From: Icerya purchasi
Taxonomy: Eukaryota > Arthropoda > Insecta > Hemiptera > Monophlebidae
Length of the DNA: 64,000 bases
Assembly (NCBI GenBank): GCA_039619475.1
Contig: CM077116.1
Location: 149,933,088 to 149,997,087 of the forward strand
Reading direction: 5' to 3'
The number at the start of each line of letters is the position of its first letter. Position 1 is the first letter of the stretch. Positions 46,878-58,460 of this stretch are shown here, in pieces. Below the pieces are notes generated by a model. It ran no database searches and was not told where the DNA came from. It worked only from the letters and a program-made list of their open reading frames with translations. A program made the translations under genes and the position numbers.

Positions 46878-47474
46878 ATTCGAAACTGATTGTGTTTATT
46901 TCGAATGGGTTTACATTGTTTTTTAATATTCCTAATATTCTTAATTCTCAACTATTAATGTTGCGAAATGTTTCGCAGGGCGTGCAATATTTGCTAATGA
47001 TCTGAACAATAATCAGTACCGTTGCAGTGAAGACTTTCATTTTTCCAATAATAATCGCATCCTTCCTTTGCTGAATAGAGAATAGTATCAAAATTTAAAT
47101 TATCTCAAAAAAAAAAAAAGAATCAGAATAAATAAAGACATGGGTCAATGCCCAAAAAAATAAAAAAAAAAAAGATTTTCATTATACCGTAGGTTTAATG
47201 TTTCAACTTGGTTTACCACTTTCCATATTTAACTCTTTTTAATATGAGTTATTAAATTTGAGTGCATCGTTGTTATTTTAAATTCTCTAGAGTGTCCTTG
47301 GTTGCATCGAATTTGGTTTAAACGGTTATCTTTGTAGTTTTAGCGCTAATAAATGTTTTGATCTTATGTAAATATAGATATATCAAGTTATCACGTTATG
47401 CCTATTTCGATCCACTGCTGCGTAGTGGAATATTCCCCCTTGGTGGGATAAGTTGTCCTATTATATATATATAT

Positions 47475-47723
47475 ATGACGGTCGTTGAGAAAAGGTACAT
47501 AGTGTGTCAGAAAAAAAGTTTTCGAAAAAAACGCGTTTACAGTTTCGCAGTATAATACACTTTAAGGTAATTTTAAACATACAATTACGATTTACAACAG
47601 GAAAAAATTTGTTTTCACCAGTTTGCTTTCACGTTAAAGAGCATGCTTTCAAGTGTCCGAAACCGTTGTTAAGTCAAAACCGCATTTTTGACACACTATG
47701 TATCTTTTCTCAGCTACCGTCAC
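47475..47723. mobile_element. 249-bp MITE with ~35-bp inverted termini, copy 1
   Basis: Termini read ATGACGGTCGTTGAGAAAAG and so on to GTGTGTCA, and the right end is its inverse. The interior matches 52558-52806 in opposite orientation over the full length. Flanks are ATAT on both sides, consistent with a 4-bp duplication but uninformative in TA-rich sequence. No ORF; superfamily not assigned. Confidence 0.9.
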
Positions 47724-47855
47724 ATATATATACATATATATATACATATATATATATATACATATAAAGAGACATGTTTCAATTAAGTTATCAACTTCTC
47801 GCCATATTTAAAGATTTGCCAAATATATATATATATAAATAAAAGTTTAAATCGT
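47724..47855. repeat. Duplicated segment: MITE flank, copy B
   Basis: TA-rich sequence followed by TGTTTCAATTAAGTTATCAA, then CTTCTCGCCATATTTAAAGA and TTTGCCAAATATATA up to AAAAGTTTAAAT, near-identical to 46747-46877. Homology stops at both sides. Confidence 0.8.
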
Positions 47856-48627
47856 ATAAACATATATCTAGTAGTTACTTCTGGTAGTATGCAAGAAAAT
47901 CAGGTTCATGATAACTAATCGGTACAAAAAAATTTTTTGTAAACTGTATTCGAGAGCGAAAGTTTCGAGGCCCGCAGGTTTTTAGGAATTATCTCGTAAC
48001 TAAAGTCGCTGTTTCAATGGTACCTAAAATTAACATCTGAAGCCAAATGTTGGTTATACCAGCCAAGTCACTTTTTTTTGTACGTAAAGTTGAATCATCC
48101 AGAAAGGAGAACTGGCCTCAATATCTAAATTTATCAGTCATAGCTAGGGTTCATTATGAATAGCTCAATTCCGCAATGTCATTCGTTTATGTCAAGGACA
48201 TACGGGATACTTTGCTTTATTTACTACTCATCATGTACCAATTATTTAGTGATGTTATTATTGGCTTCGTTTTTTATTGTTTTTTTTTTAACGTGTTAAA
48301 TAATCTACAAAATTTATCAGACAATAAGTTTTTTTTTTTTTTTTTAACGTAAAAATCTGTTAGCTCTGATGGCTCGAAAGCTTTTGAATGCTCGTATGCG
48401 CAGACTACACTGCCGTGGCACAGAAAGAAATTTAAATAGCAGATTATGATTGATCTAAACGAAGCATGGTTTTCTCTTGATTGTTAAAGTTTTGCGCGCA
48501 TCTATTTTGTTTAGGAACCACGACATAAAAACCTACAGTGCTGCTTTAAGATTGAACTAGAAAAAAAAATACACAAAAAAAAAGATAAAAAAAACGTGAG
48601 AATGCTTAAAGTCGACATCCGCGGTAA

Positions 48628-49553
48628 GGTGAATACATCCTGTTTGTTAAAATGGTATAATAAAATAAACTTTAATAACAAACAATATAGATCAATAAAT
48701 TAGATAAATACCTATTTAGAAACGTTTTCGGGCATAACCCATCATCAGCTAACACTAACTTAAAGGAAACTTAAAACATACTGAAGTGAATATAGGGAAT
48801 ACATGTGTATATATAGTAGATGTAAAGAGGAATAAACATGGCAGGTATAAAAATCTATAGGTTGAAAATGCTAATAATTAATATAAAATATAAAATAAAA
48901 CAAGAAGACAAAAAGTTATACAAACTTTATTAAAATATATGTTATTGATAGTTTTATATAATTTTAACTTTAAATAATAAAACTTTTGAATATATATTGC
49001 CATATCGGCATAATTAAATGTAGGTGAATACATCCTGTTTGTTAAAATGGTATAATAAAATAAGCTGATGATGGGTTATGCCCGAAAACGTTTCTAAATA
49101 GGTATTTATCTAATTTATTGATCTATATTGTTTGTTATTAAAGTTTATTTTATTATACCATTTTAACAAACAGGATGTATTCACCTACATTTAATTATGC
49201 CGATATGGCAATATATATTCAAAAGTTTTATTATTTAAAGTTAAAATTTAAATAAAACTATCAATAACATATATTTTAATAAAGTTTGTATAACTTTTTG
49301 TCTTCTTGTTTTATTTTATATTTTATATTAATTATTAGCATTTTCAACCTATAGATTTTTATACCTGCCATGTTTATTCCTCTTTACATCTACTATATAT
49401 ACACATGTATTCCCTATATTCACTTCAGTATGTTTTAAGTTGCCTTTAAGTTAGTGTTAGCTGATGATGGGTTATGCCCGAAAACGTTTCTAAATAGGTA
49501 TTTATCTAATTTATTGATCTATATTGTTTGTTATTAAAGTTTATTTTATTATA
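48628..49553. mobile_element. Palindromic element with hammerhead-like cores (Penelope-like?)
   Basis: Modular structure: unit A (48628-48749), unit B (48750-49022), partial A (49023-49063), inverted A (49064-49185), inverted B (49186-49459), truncated inverted A (49460-49553). The two arms (48628-49063 and 49144-49553) pair almost perfectly around an 80-bp loop. Each A unit contains AGCTGATGATGGGTTATGCC followed by CGAAAACG: the CTGATGA and GAAA boxes of a hammerhead ribozyme core separated by a GGG/CCC stem. Penelope-like retroelements carry such motifs in pseudo-LTRs that may be inverted. No protein-coding part is present, so the class is inferred, not shown. Confidence 0.7.
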
Positions 49554-49689
49554 TTATATAGTATTAACTATTGGACATTTTTTATTTTTTATAGTTCGTT
49601 AGTTGTCGAGCTGATGATGAACTTTTTGCAATGGTTTCTACCGAAAATAGGCTTGTGAATAACAGAATACCGTTTATAAAGTGGAACCT

Positions 49690-50265
49690 AGTTTAAAATT
49701 TTTTTTTTTTTTCGACTCGGCTAATCGAGAGCAGCTACCCAGGACTACTGGACTATGTTAGAAATTAAATTTTAATCCGGCCAGAGATGGATGGAAGAAT
49801 AGAAACAAAAATCGGAACTACCTTTGGAGACGGCAAAGTTAAGATACAGGAAGCATTATAGGGAGTAGGAAAATTCAGCTTTAGTTACGTCGGAGGAAAG
49901 TTGGAACATTTAAACAGCACGTGGTCAGGTTCACAAACGAAAGTAAGGTCATTAGAGTGCAATGACAATAAGGGAACGAGGAAAGAGCAAAACGATACCG
50001 AGAGGATGGGAACAAAGTGTAATTGAACCGCAGACGGCAATTTGAGGGTAGGAAAATAATAGAACCACGAACAAGAATGGAGTCTAGGCTGAATAGTAAA
50101 ATGAGTTAGGATTAGAAAAGGAGCGAGGATATACATCCGACTAAAACTTGAAATGAATTTTTTTGGAGAGAAGGAGTATGTTGTGTCCAGGAATCTTTTT
50201 AACAAAATGTGGGGAGTGTAACGCTGAGGGAGCCAAGGAATCCACCGCCTCGTTACCATCAATAC
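49690..50265 (-). pseudogene. I-like LINE 3' copy with A tail
   Basis: Minus-strand relic, 49885-50262, reading YILAPFLILTHFTIQPRLHS, CSWFYYFPTLKLPSAVQLHF and CEPDHVLFKCSNFPPT: the W-x-Y zinc-knuckle and HxLFxC end of the I-like ORF. Its tail CTCGATTAGCCGAG plus A-run (T-run 49699-49711) resembles the tail of the 28139-29340 copy. 5'-truncated. Confidence 0.75.
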
Positions 50266-52264
50266 TCACATGACTAGTTAAAATTGGAATATATGAACTT
50301 AGAACGGATTAGTTATTAAATATGACATTGTACACATTCACCGGTGGAAACTTTATAATAAATTCTATAATAATTACTGCTTCTGTAAAAGTAAATTAAA
50401 CGGCAATCGCTGTAACCGCAAAAATTGTTTTGTAACTTTTTTTACATTAAACGTTAGCAGATTAATAAATATGTGAAACTGGTTTCGTTTATTATAATGA
50501 GACGTGAAAAATGTCGAATATGTTAATATTGTTTCGTAATTCATCTAACTCACCCAATAATTATGGTGTACATTCATACATCCCGTTTGTTAAGTAGTTA
50601 ATAAAATTATAAACCCAATAGCAAACATCTTAAGACTGAAATTAAATAAAATGTTCTAGAAACTTTTTTTACGGAAGGAGGGGGGTTTCCATCCTTAACA
50701 GTATTTTTTATTTGTTGTTCTACAGGTCGGGAAATTCTAGCGAAAAGATGATTTTAAAAAATTTTATTTAATATTTAGTCTTAAAATGTTTGCTACGGTG
50801 TTTATAATTGTATTATTTTATCAACTGTACGTATTACAAAGGGAGTACATATTTATGCGTCGTGCTCAGCAAAGATTACTTGAAAATAATTTTTATTTAT
50901 CGATTGCCTTATTACATTCATCGGTTGTTAGAACAGTTCTGAAAATTTACCTCTTGCTATCGACCAAACCCACTCTAAGTAAAAAGTAAAAGCAAGTGTG
51001 TGAAGAAAATTATAATACATTAACGCGTACGAAATGATGAATTTCTTACCTCGCACTTAAATAAAATGGTTATAACTACATTACATATAATAAAGGAAAA
51101 ATTAATTTACAGACGAAAAACACAAACAAAACTGCTCCCCAATAACGTTATTATTGCATAAGATGAAACGGACTATTCCATCGTTATACGAATTAATGCT
51201 GTACTTTCTATGTCAACAGATTAAAATAATGTTTTTCTGTTGTTTTTTTATTTCAAATAATACATATTTTTTGTAATAGTTACAATTTATTTCACACAGT
51301 TATTAATTCGCAATGATATGCCGAACATGAATAATAAAATGTACTATAAAATTATGTAACAAGCAGAAATCGTATAAAAACATTAAAAAATTACAAACAT
51401 CGACCAGTTTCGACAATTTACCGTCGTTATAAAAATGTTAGTAAATTATATATATAAAAAAAAAAAAAATACAATTTATACGATTAAATGTAAAGTAGCA
51501 TCTGTTTCTCTTAAATCGATTTTAAATGTGCCCGGTAATAAATTATACTCGTAGATTATAAAAGTTAGGAATAAATTATTATTAAATCTGTCGTTTAAAT
51601 TTAAGAAATAGTTGTGCATTAAACCATTATAATTATCCCAAATGCTTTTTGATACTGTTCTATACAATATTGGTTAAGTATAATTTTAAACTGATTTATG
51701 TTAATTTGCTTATTTTCATACATAAATTTTTTATTTATAGGAATTGTATACCCATGCGTTATGCTGATGTTGTTTTTAATTACAAATAAGTTAATCCGTT
51801 TACGTATTTCTAAAGCTTTAGAAGTAATTCCGTGCAGACGCGTCCTGTTCAGAATATAATACGCCACGCAACGCTTTTGAGGAAAGCGTGGAAAGCTGAA
51901 AAGAAGTCAACTAAACTAGGAACTTCATAAATGATTTGTGAAAATAGGTAGCTACCGGATTATACCCCTTGTTAAACTGATTTTCAAAATGCAGAACAAC
52001 ATTAAGAAACAAACTAGAAATTTGGAATAGATTAATTATATTAAATTAAACGGTATGAAAATAAATAAAATATTTTCGAATATATTAAGGGAACGAACAA
52101 TATAATAGAACATGAAAAACTAGGAGCTTGGAAGAGTGAAGTTAAAAAGAATCGTTATTGCATCGGTGCAACTAATAAAATGTGTACATAAAATGCAGCC
52201 ATAGACGTCGACACAAATACACACACGCGCACTATCATCCGTAGTAAGATGTATTTCTTCTTCT
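50266..52264. other. Unassigned AT-rich sequence
   Basis: No bounded element. Minus-strand frames at 51476-51867 (AYYILNRTRLHGITSKALEI, then NISITHGYTIPINKKFM) look protein-like across a frameshift and may be a decayed transposon or gene remnant I do not recognise. Confidence 0.3.
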
Positions 52265-53030
52265 TCTTTTTTTTAAAATTTGGTTTGTCAGCAAGGGCAT
52301 TAGCCCAAGAAAAAAGGGAAGGAGGAGCAATATATTTATATTCTTTGCGTTCAAGGACAGAGGATAAAAATACTTCAAGGACAGAAATAACTGAAATAGA
52401 AGAAAATGAGAGAATACAAGCAGCGCGATAATGAGTAATGATATCTAACGGCGAAGAATAGAAGGACGGTTGCTAAGCAGAGAAGGCCACACATTCAAAT
52501 AAAATGTGATCAGTATCACAAGGAAAGTATGTGAAAGAGGGGTGAAAAGCACAAAATGTGACGGTCGCTGAAAAAAGGTATATAGTGTGTCAAAAATGCG
52601 GTTTTGACTAAACAACGGTTTCGGACACTTGAAAACCTTTAACGTGAGAAAGAGGTCAACAAACTGGTGAAACCAAACTTTTACCTGTTGTAAATCGTAA
52701 TTGTATGTTTAAAATTACCACCTTAAAGTGTATTATACTGCGAAACTTTGAACGCGTTTTTTTCGAAGTTTTCTAACACTATGTACCTTTTCTCAGCGAC
52801 CATCACAAATGGAGTAGACGCAGATGAAAACCGAGAAAATGTTGCAGGAAGGAGACTATGGTTAAAGCGAAGGCGACAAATAGCGGAGATTATAGAGCGT
52901 TTAAGATAGGGGAAATATTAAGAATACCTTGGGCGAAAACGAAGAGATGTCTAAATAGAGAGATAAAAGGAGGCAGGCTTAGAAGATGAGGAAGAATAGG
53001 AGCTGAGCCATAATTTGGAATGAGCGACTG
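52265..53030 (-). pseudogene. I-like LINE 3' copy interrupted by a MITE
   Basis: Minus-strand relic. Upstream of the MITE it reads AICRLRFNHSLLPATFSRFS and SASTPF; downstream it resumes CAFHPSFTYFPCDTDHILFE and CVAFSA, matching RLCFNHSLLPSSPFRFS and NHIFFECLALDS at 38570-40683. Thus the MITE at 52558-52806 split the zinc-knuckle coding segment. The 3' end lies near 52265 by an A-rich (T-rich on plus) tail. Confidence 0.8.
52558..52806. mobile_element. 249-bp MITE, copy 2, inside LINE
   Basis: Same length and sequence as 47475-47723 but in opposite orientation. Ends GTGACGGTCGCTG and CAGCGACCATCAC. Target repeat AAAT on each side (52554-52557 and 52807-52810). The flanking LINE reads through when the MITE and one AAAT are ignored, which confirms the boundaries. 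Confidence 0.93.
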
Positions 53031-53357
53031 AAGAAAGAAGAACAATATTATGGGCTGAAAATGTGTCCAAAAATGTGCCCCTGGAAATGGACAGTAACAT
53101 GTGCTGTATAATTCGATGATGAAAAAATATATTACAAAAATAACCTCGTTTTTGATGTATATTTAATAAAGAAAAATCTATAAAACCGAAATTTATAAAT
53201 TTGTAACTACACGAAGGCAATAACAACGAATCGGATTTCGTGTAGAACGACTAAGTCAGTCGGAGGGTTGCCAAATTGTGGTACATTATAATGTAACTTT
53301 ATTTTATTATTTCTTTAGCTTAGTATCTAAATCGTAAAAGATAAAATAACGCATATA

Positions 53358-53393
<36 letters not shown>
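53358..53393. repeat. (TA)n microsatellite
   Basis: Pure TA tract of about 36 bases. Confidence 0.95.
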
Positions 53394-53397
<4 letters not shown>

Positions 53398-54379
53398 TTA
53401 TCCTATTGATCTCGGAGGCAAGCTTTACTTCGAGGTCCTAGTTTTTCTATAATGCTTATAGAAAAGTTATTTCAATTGACTATGACGTTCTTATGATAAC
53501 TGAATTTATTATACTAAAATATTTTCTCTTTATTCAATAATGATCAGTAAATTATTACTGCAGAAGTATGCAATATAATCCTTTCGAAATGTAGTAGAAA
53601 AACGTTACGTGTTTCATAACATTTTCTTATTTTTCATGTTAATTCAGACGTTAGAATAGCGTCATTAATATATATATATATTCACGTAATTAACTGGAGG
53701 TAGAAAGGTGTTGGCGGTTGTTTCGCTTTGTCCTTAGTCGTTTAAAAATTCCAGTATTACCAGCTCTGATCGGAGAAACTACTCGAGCTGGAAGTATTGT
53801 ATGTGGAAGAAAAAACCTATAACCGGAAGGTACAATGCTAGTGCGTTACTCATTTTATTAATTTATATTTATAATTTCATCGAGACAAATAAAACGTTTT
53901 ATGAGCGTTATTGGAAATCCGTAGAATTTTCAAGCGTACACATTTAAATAAACAATCTGAGAGAAATCAAATTAGGATACAAAAGGAGGACCTATTATCT
54001 CGCATTTTTAAACTGCGCTATGGTAAAATTTTTTTTTCAATTCGAAATTTGAGTTTAATCATCTATCGTTGCCGTGTGTGTGTTACTTGGCAGAAATTTT
54101 AAACGAATTGACAAATGCAGTATTAAATATGATTTCGAATTTTTCAGTGGCAAAATAATAATGATTCGTGAAAAATAATAATTGTAACGGTAGTTTTATA
54201 AGTCATGAAAAACGATCATCCCACGCAAAGATTGCTTCTGCTGTCTCGGTGTATTCCTCAATAATCTCATCTGTCCTTCTACGAATGTAATAATTTCCTT
54301 TCTTTTCTGCTTTTAAAAGACTGAACTCGTTGAAAGTCCTTTCTCTTACGAAATGAGGAGGCGATCGCCTCTTCTTATT

Positions 54380-55400
54380 GACCCGCACAAATACTTCATC
54401 CGTTCAAAATTTCATTATTGCTCTTTTGTATTTGCCTCTAAATCTTTGCTTTCCAAAATTCAGATTTAATCGGAAATTCTTGCCTTCGTCTTTGCCAAAT
54501 TTTCTCCAATACCAGCAACTCTCCTTTTCATTCGTAGGTTCTACTTAGACTATCGTTTTCTTTTCGAGCGCTAATAGCTTACTCTTCTAGTCTTATCCTT
54601 TCCCGCCTTACTGTTTTGCAAAACTGGCGCTTTACTCCTAAGAAAATTCCTATCCTAGCTCATATTTCATAAGTTCTTTCTCGCCCTATGTGCAATTCCT
54701 AATAACCTTCGGCTACTTCTCTTTCAAATTTGTTGATCTTTCTAATAATCCCAAAATACTCAATCTCACTTTCTTCTTCTTTGTAGTGCCATAGACAATT
54801 CCTGAGAGTAGACGACTACCTATTATTAGAACATTCTAGCTGTACAGACATAGGCATAGTGTTGCAGGCAATTGCTACACATCTAACGCTAGTGTAGATG
54901 CAAGACTAACACTTGAAACTGATACCGTGATTGTTTGATTTATCGATACACAAATGCAGTCCCGTGTGTGTCTGCCTATTACGCATTTATTAGCACGCAT
55001 ATATATGTACGTTTGCCATTGTATCTTCCATATGATTCTATTAGCGGTTAATTTGATTATATATTTCGTAATTTCTGTCGTCGTCTGGGGTCGAACTCAA
55101 GACTTCTGTAACGGAAGTCGAGTGCTCTAGTAACTAGGCTATCGTGACAACTGGCTCCAAGTCTCTTTCCAAAACATTAGTTTTACAGGAATTTCATGAT
55201 ACTATTAATTCTTTATTTCCTTATCGTAGAACGATTTTTATGGGTGATTCGGAAGAGTCGGCTGCAGTCGAAGCCTCCTTCATCCTTCCGAAAACATTAA
55301 CATCTCAGGCTCTTTTCGTCGTCCTTCCTTCTGCACTATCCTCACCGCTGAACTCTATCTTGCGCTTGATTGTTTATACTTCTTTATAATACTCTTTTTC
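54380..55400 (+). pseudogene. I-like LINE copy interrupted by a SINE
   Basis: Plus-strand C/T-rich relic. Left part (to about 54786) includes NWRFTPKKIPILAHIS, matching NQWCFVPNKIPILSLVAARV of the best copy. Right part (55144-55389) includes LQEFHDTINSLFPYRRTIFM and GDSEESAAVEAS, matching the HFLDTSLPSHLTFFTDGSKN region at the start of RNase H. The SINE occupies the junction. The catalytic Asp of RNase H remains within MGDSEE but frames are broken. Confidence 0.75.
54786..55148 (-). mobile_element. tRNA-headed SINE, copy 1, inside LINE
   Basis: Minus-strand SINE. The head (55148-55085) has A box TAGCCTAGTTACTAGAGCAC and B box GAGTTCGACCCC, a complete tRNA-like pol III promoter with an arm CTTCCGTTACAGAAG. 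The body runs on through ATAGAATCATATGGAAGATA and GCAGACACACACGGGACTGC to GTCTGTACAGCTAGAATG near 54835. Similar bodies occur at 55860-56095 and 19646-19790. It sits within an I-like LINE and is younger than it. Confidence 0.85.
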
Positions 55401-55859
55401 TAATTATTTAATTATCTCGAGGGTTTATTAATTAATTTTAATCGTTCTTTAAAAGAAGAGCAGTTTGAAAATAATTGTATTCTCACGAATACGAAATATT
55501 TGATGACACCAACCGTTTGATTTAGGTACTCGAAAACCAGTTTTCGATAAAAGTTATTGATTATCTATAAATTATCCATTTAGTGCATGTTAAAACGTAA
55601 TAGAGGCTACCTTCCTTCTTTGCGCTCAGAGAAAGGGGACAGTTTTAAAACTTGTTTAAAATCTCAGAATAATTTAGGAAACTGAATTGACTGAAAAAGG
55701 TTTTTTGTTCTTTTTCATTTTTTTTTAACAACCTACAAGTCGTATGATTATTAACGATCTTAAAGTAATCTTAAATAAGTAATAAATGTAACACAAAATG
55801 TGAAAATAACGTGTTGTAAAAACTTAGCTCAGCGGTTAGTTTTCAGTGATTCTTCTTCA

Positions 55860-56095
55860 GGTGCCGTACGCTACATAGCGCGTTGGCGCAACCTATTCGT
55901 ACATTTAGCTGTGCAGATATAGGTTATGTACCAGGCAATTGTAATATGCAACGCAGGTGTACACACGCAAGACTACATTCGGAACTGATTGTAGCCGCTT
56001 GTTATCGCGCTACAAGTGCAGTCCGTCCGGTGCGGGTCTGCTGTGTACTGACCTAGCGCGCATATGATGTGATTACGTAACTAATAACAGTTTAC
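55860..56095 (-). repeat. SINE-body-like segment next to jockey ORF end, copy 2
   Basis: Aligns with the body and tail of the SINE at 54786-55148 (TTGCCTG.TACATA.CCTATATCTG, then CACAGCTA; AGACCCGCACCGGACGGACT; ATCATATG). There is no tRNA head; the segment instead begins exactly at the stop codon of the jockey ORF (56092). It could be a truncated SINE or the LINE's own 3' UTR from which the SINE borrowed its tail. Confidence 0.75.
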
Positions 56096-57375
56096 ATGAG
56101 ATATTCAGATTTATAACGCTTAAGCCTATGTGATTTAAGGTTGTTCTGAAGTATCCGTTGGATTTCTGGATTCCTGTATTCACGCTGTCGTTGATGGTGC
56201 ACTCTTACAAACTCCCGAATAATAACATCATTCACACATTTAAAATTTAAATCCCGAAGCAGATTTTCATTCCTTTTAAACCATCTTGCGTTTATCATAA
56301 TTTTTATGACTCTATTTTGGGCTCACCGAATGATGCTTCCTAATTTGATACCGTAAGTTTAGGTGGGTTTAATGATAACTTTATAGATTAGGCACTTGTA
56401 TACTCCGCTTGAAATGTCGTTCTATTAATCAGTATAGTTGTCTGAACTTTGTGTTTATCTGTTCTTTTTTCGCTTTGATATGAGGCTGTCAAGTTAGATA
56501 AATATCCAAGTGATGCCTTGTTATTTAGCTAAGGTGTATGTTGTTAATGTGTAGACATCGAAAAGACGAACGTCTATACACTAGACGTAAAGTATAGTCA
56601 CATGAGTTGATTTTACCTCATGTAATTTAATCGTTCACTTCCCGATTCATTAAGATATTTTACCTAACGCATATTGCTTTGCTTCAGTTTGTGTGTTCCC
56701 CCTACCGCAATGACTATCGTCGGAAATCTTAATTAAAATTGTACAGTATATATCCTCGGAATATCTGCTGTAAAAGAAGGTACAGCAGAAGACCAAGAAC
56801 ATCTCCTTTAGAAACACTACTCGTATCTCTGAAAATTTAGATTTCGTATCTTCATTTACAACACGAAGCTTCCCGTTTAAAAGATGCCACTGTAGCAGAT
56901 AAATATTACGTAATTACTAAGTTTTAACAACAGCTCTTCATGCCACACGCGGCCGAGCACTTGAGACACATCGAGAAATACAACGGAGCAATATTTTTTA
57001 TCTTCCAATACGTTGGTAATTGCCTAGCCAAACGCGATGTACCTGCGGAGTGGCGCAATATTTATTTCGGAACCCAAATTGCTCATTCGGTGTTCTCATT
57101 AGACACAATTTTTCAGATAACTTGAAAATTTAAAATATTAAAGATATTGGTCCACCAGCTTTGTCTTCCTCAGCGTAATAATTTCCGTGATTACAAAACT
57201 ATGTGGTATCCGCCGAAAACACGGACATGCATTAAACAGATGTGTTAGCAGAATTATGCCTTTACGCCAGACTTGTCGCGAAATTGCAGTTAGAATTTTA
57301 TCAATCCCCTTGGTGATTATTTCTTAAGGTTGATTTTTGTGCATCAATTGAAAATCTCATAAGGTGAAAACATTT
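56092..57375 (-). pseudogene. jockey-type LINE RT, long decayed copy
   Basis: Minus-strand copy covering most of the RT. From 57375 down: FSPYEI..INLKK, GIDKIL, RKGIILLTHLFNA (RT finger), EQFGFRNKYCATPQVHR, EDKKYCSVVFLDVSQVLGRV and WHEELL (motif A, with VFLDVSQ), later GYLSNLT, KVIIKPT.TYGIKL and ARWFKRNENLLRDLNFKCVN to LKSHRLKRYKSEYLM and a stop at 56092. Motif C (FADD) is not readable. Order and spacing fit jockey ORF2. Several frameshifts show it is inactive; the endonuclease is absent. Confidence 0.85.
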
Positions 57376-58169
57376 AAAACTGTTGTTGTTCAGGTAATGA
57401 TGTTATTCTCAGTTGGACTCATGTATATATATAAATGTTTGGCAACACAGTCGGCTTTTTCATCTTTTTTTTTTTTTCAGCCAGTTTCCGTGTTCATCCT
57501 TGAAAAAGAGTAACCCGTAGTGTAGTTCAATAAGCGAAAAGATGAAATTTTGTTGTATATTGCGTATTTTATAAAACGAATTCGTGTCTTTTCAAGCAAT
57601 TCAATTTGTTGCCAAGTGCGCGGATACGAAATATAGTATTAGCTTTATATGATTGGTACCGTTTTTTTATGTCGATAAATAAAGTTCAGCGACGAATAAT
57701 AATAATGCCCCGGATTTTACTTCCTTTAGACAATACGTTTTAAATTATATACAAGAAGATAATGTTTCAATGACTTATTTGCATATGTAATAAGTGCGAT
57801 GAAGTAAAACATACTTTTAAAGCATATACAAATATTTGAATAAAAGCCGTTGAGGTGATAAAGAACTAATTTTCGAAAACAATTCGATAATTTTTGTGTT
57901 ATAATGAAATCGAAAATCGGGAAATTAAGATAAAATTAAAATTTCGAATATAAACAGGTCGTACAGAATTATTACAAAATATTAATACAATTACACGAGA
58001 GACAGTTTTTAACAAAAAGATTCTTTAATCGCGTGAAATTATATTAGAAATTAATAATAATACAACCTTTAAACTTAATTGTGTAAGGTTATATTTTTCT
58101 TCCACTGCATGTGCATAACTGCTATGGTCATTACAGCGCACAGACGAGCAGATAAATTAAATATGCTGG
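57376..58169. other. Unassigned AT-rich sequence
   Basis: Nothing recognisable; T-run at 57465-57478. Confidence 0.35.
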
Positions 58170-58460
58170 GTGGTCAAACCGCTCCTTCTAACGAACACTA
58201 TAATAACCCTGACGGTGGAAGTTGCATCATTTGAGACGATCTCCTTTATGTTTCTTGTTAGGCCAAGTTGTTTTTGTAACAACATGATCTTTGGGCAGAT
58301 GAGGGGTATGTACGGAACTACTTGTTTGACCGCACAAAGGACACATAACTGGAAGCTGCGTTTTGTCGATTATATGTTTATGGGAGATGGCGATGCGGCC
58401 GATTCGCAACCGGCTGAGGATTTTAAAGTCGTAATAGGGCGATGTTCCTTCCGGTAGCCA
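58170..58460 (-). pseudogene. LINE ORF2 C-terminal fragment (RIG..H..CPLCG)
   Basis: Minus-strand relic: RIGRIAISHKHIIDKTQLPV, MCPLCGQTSSSVHTPHLP. The RLRIGHxxxTHxxLxxxxxPPxCxxCgxxxtvxHil pattern is the C-terminal zinc-knuckle of I/jockey-type LINEs; here the CPLCG and a later His remain. Only about 60 codons are readable. Confidence 0.65.

Noticed and set aside
49612..49670. Fourth CTGATGATGA...GAAA hammerhead-like match
   Set aside because: The intervening sequence does not form a clear stem II, and the segment is unlike the A units.
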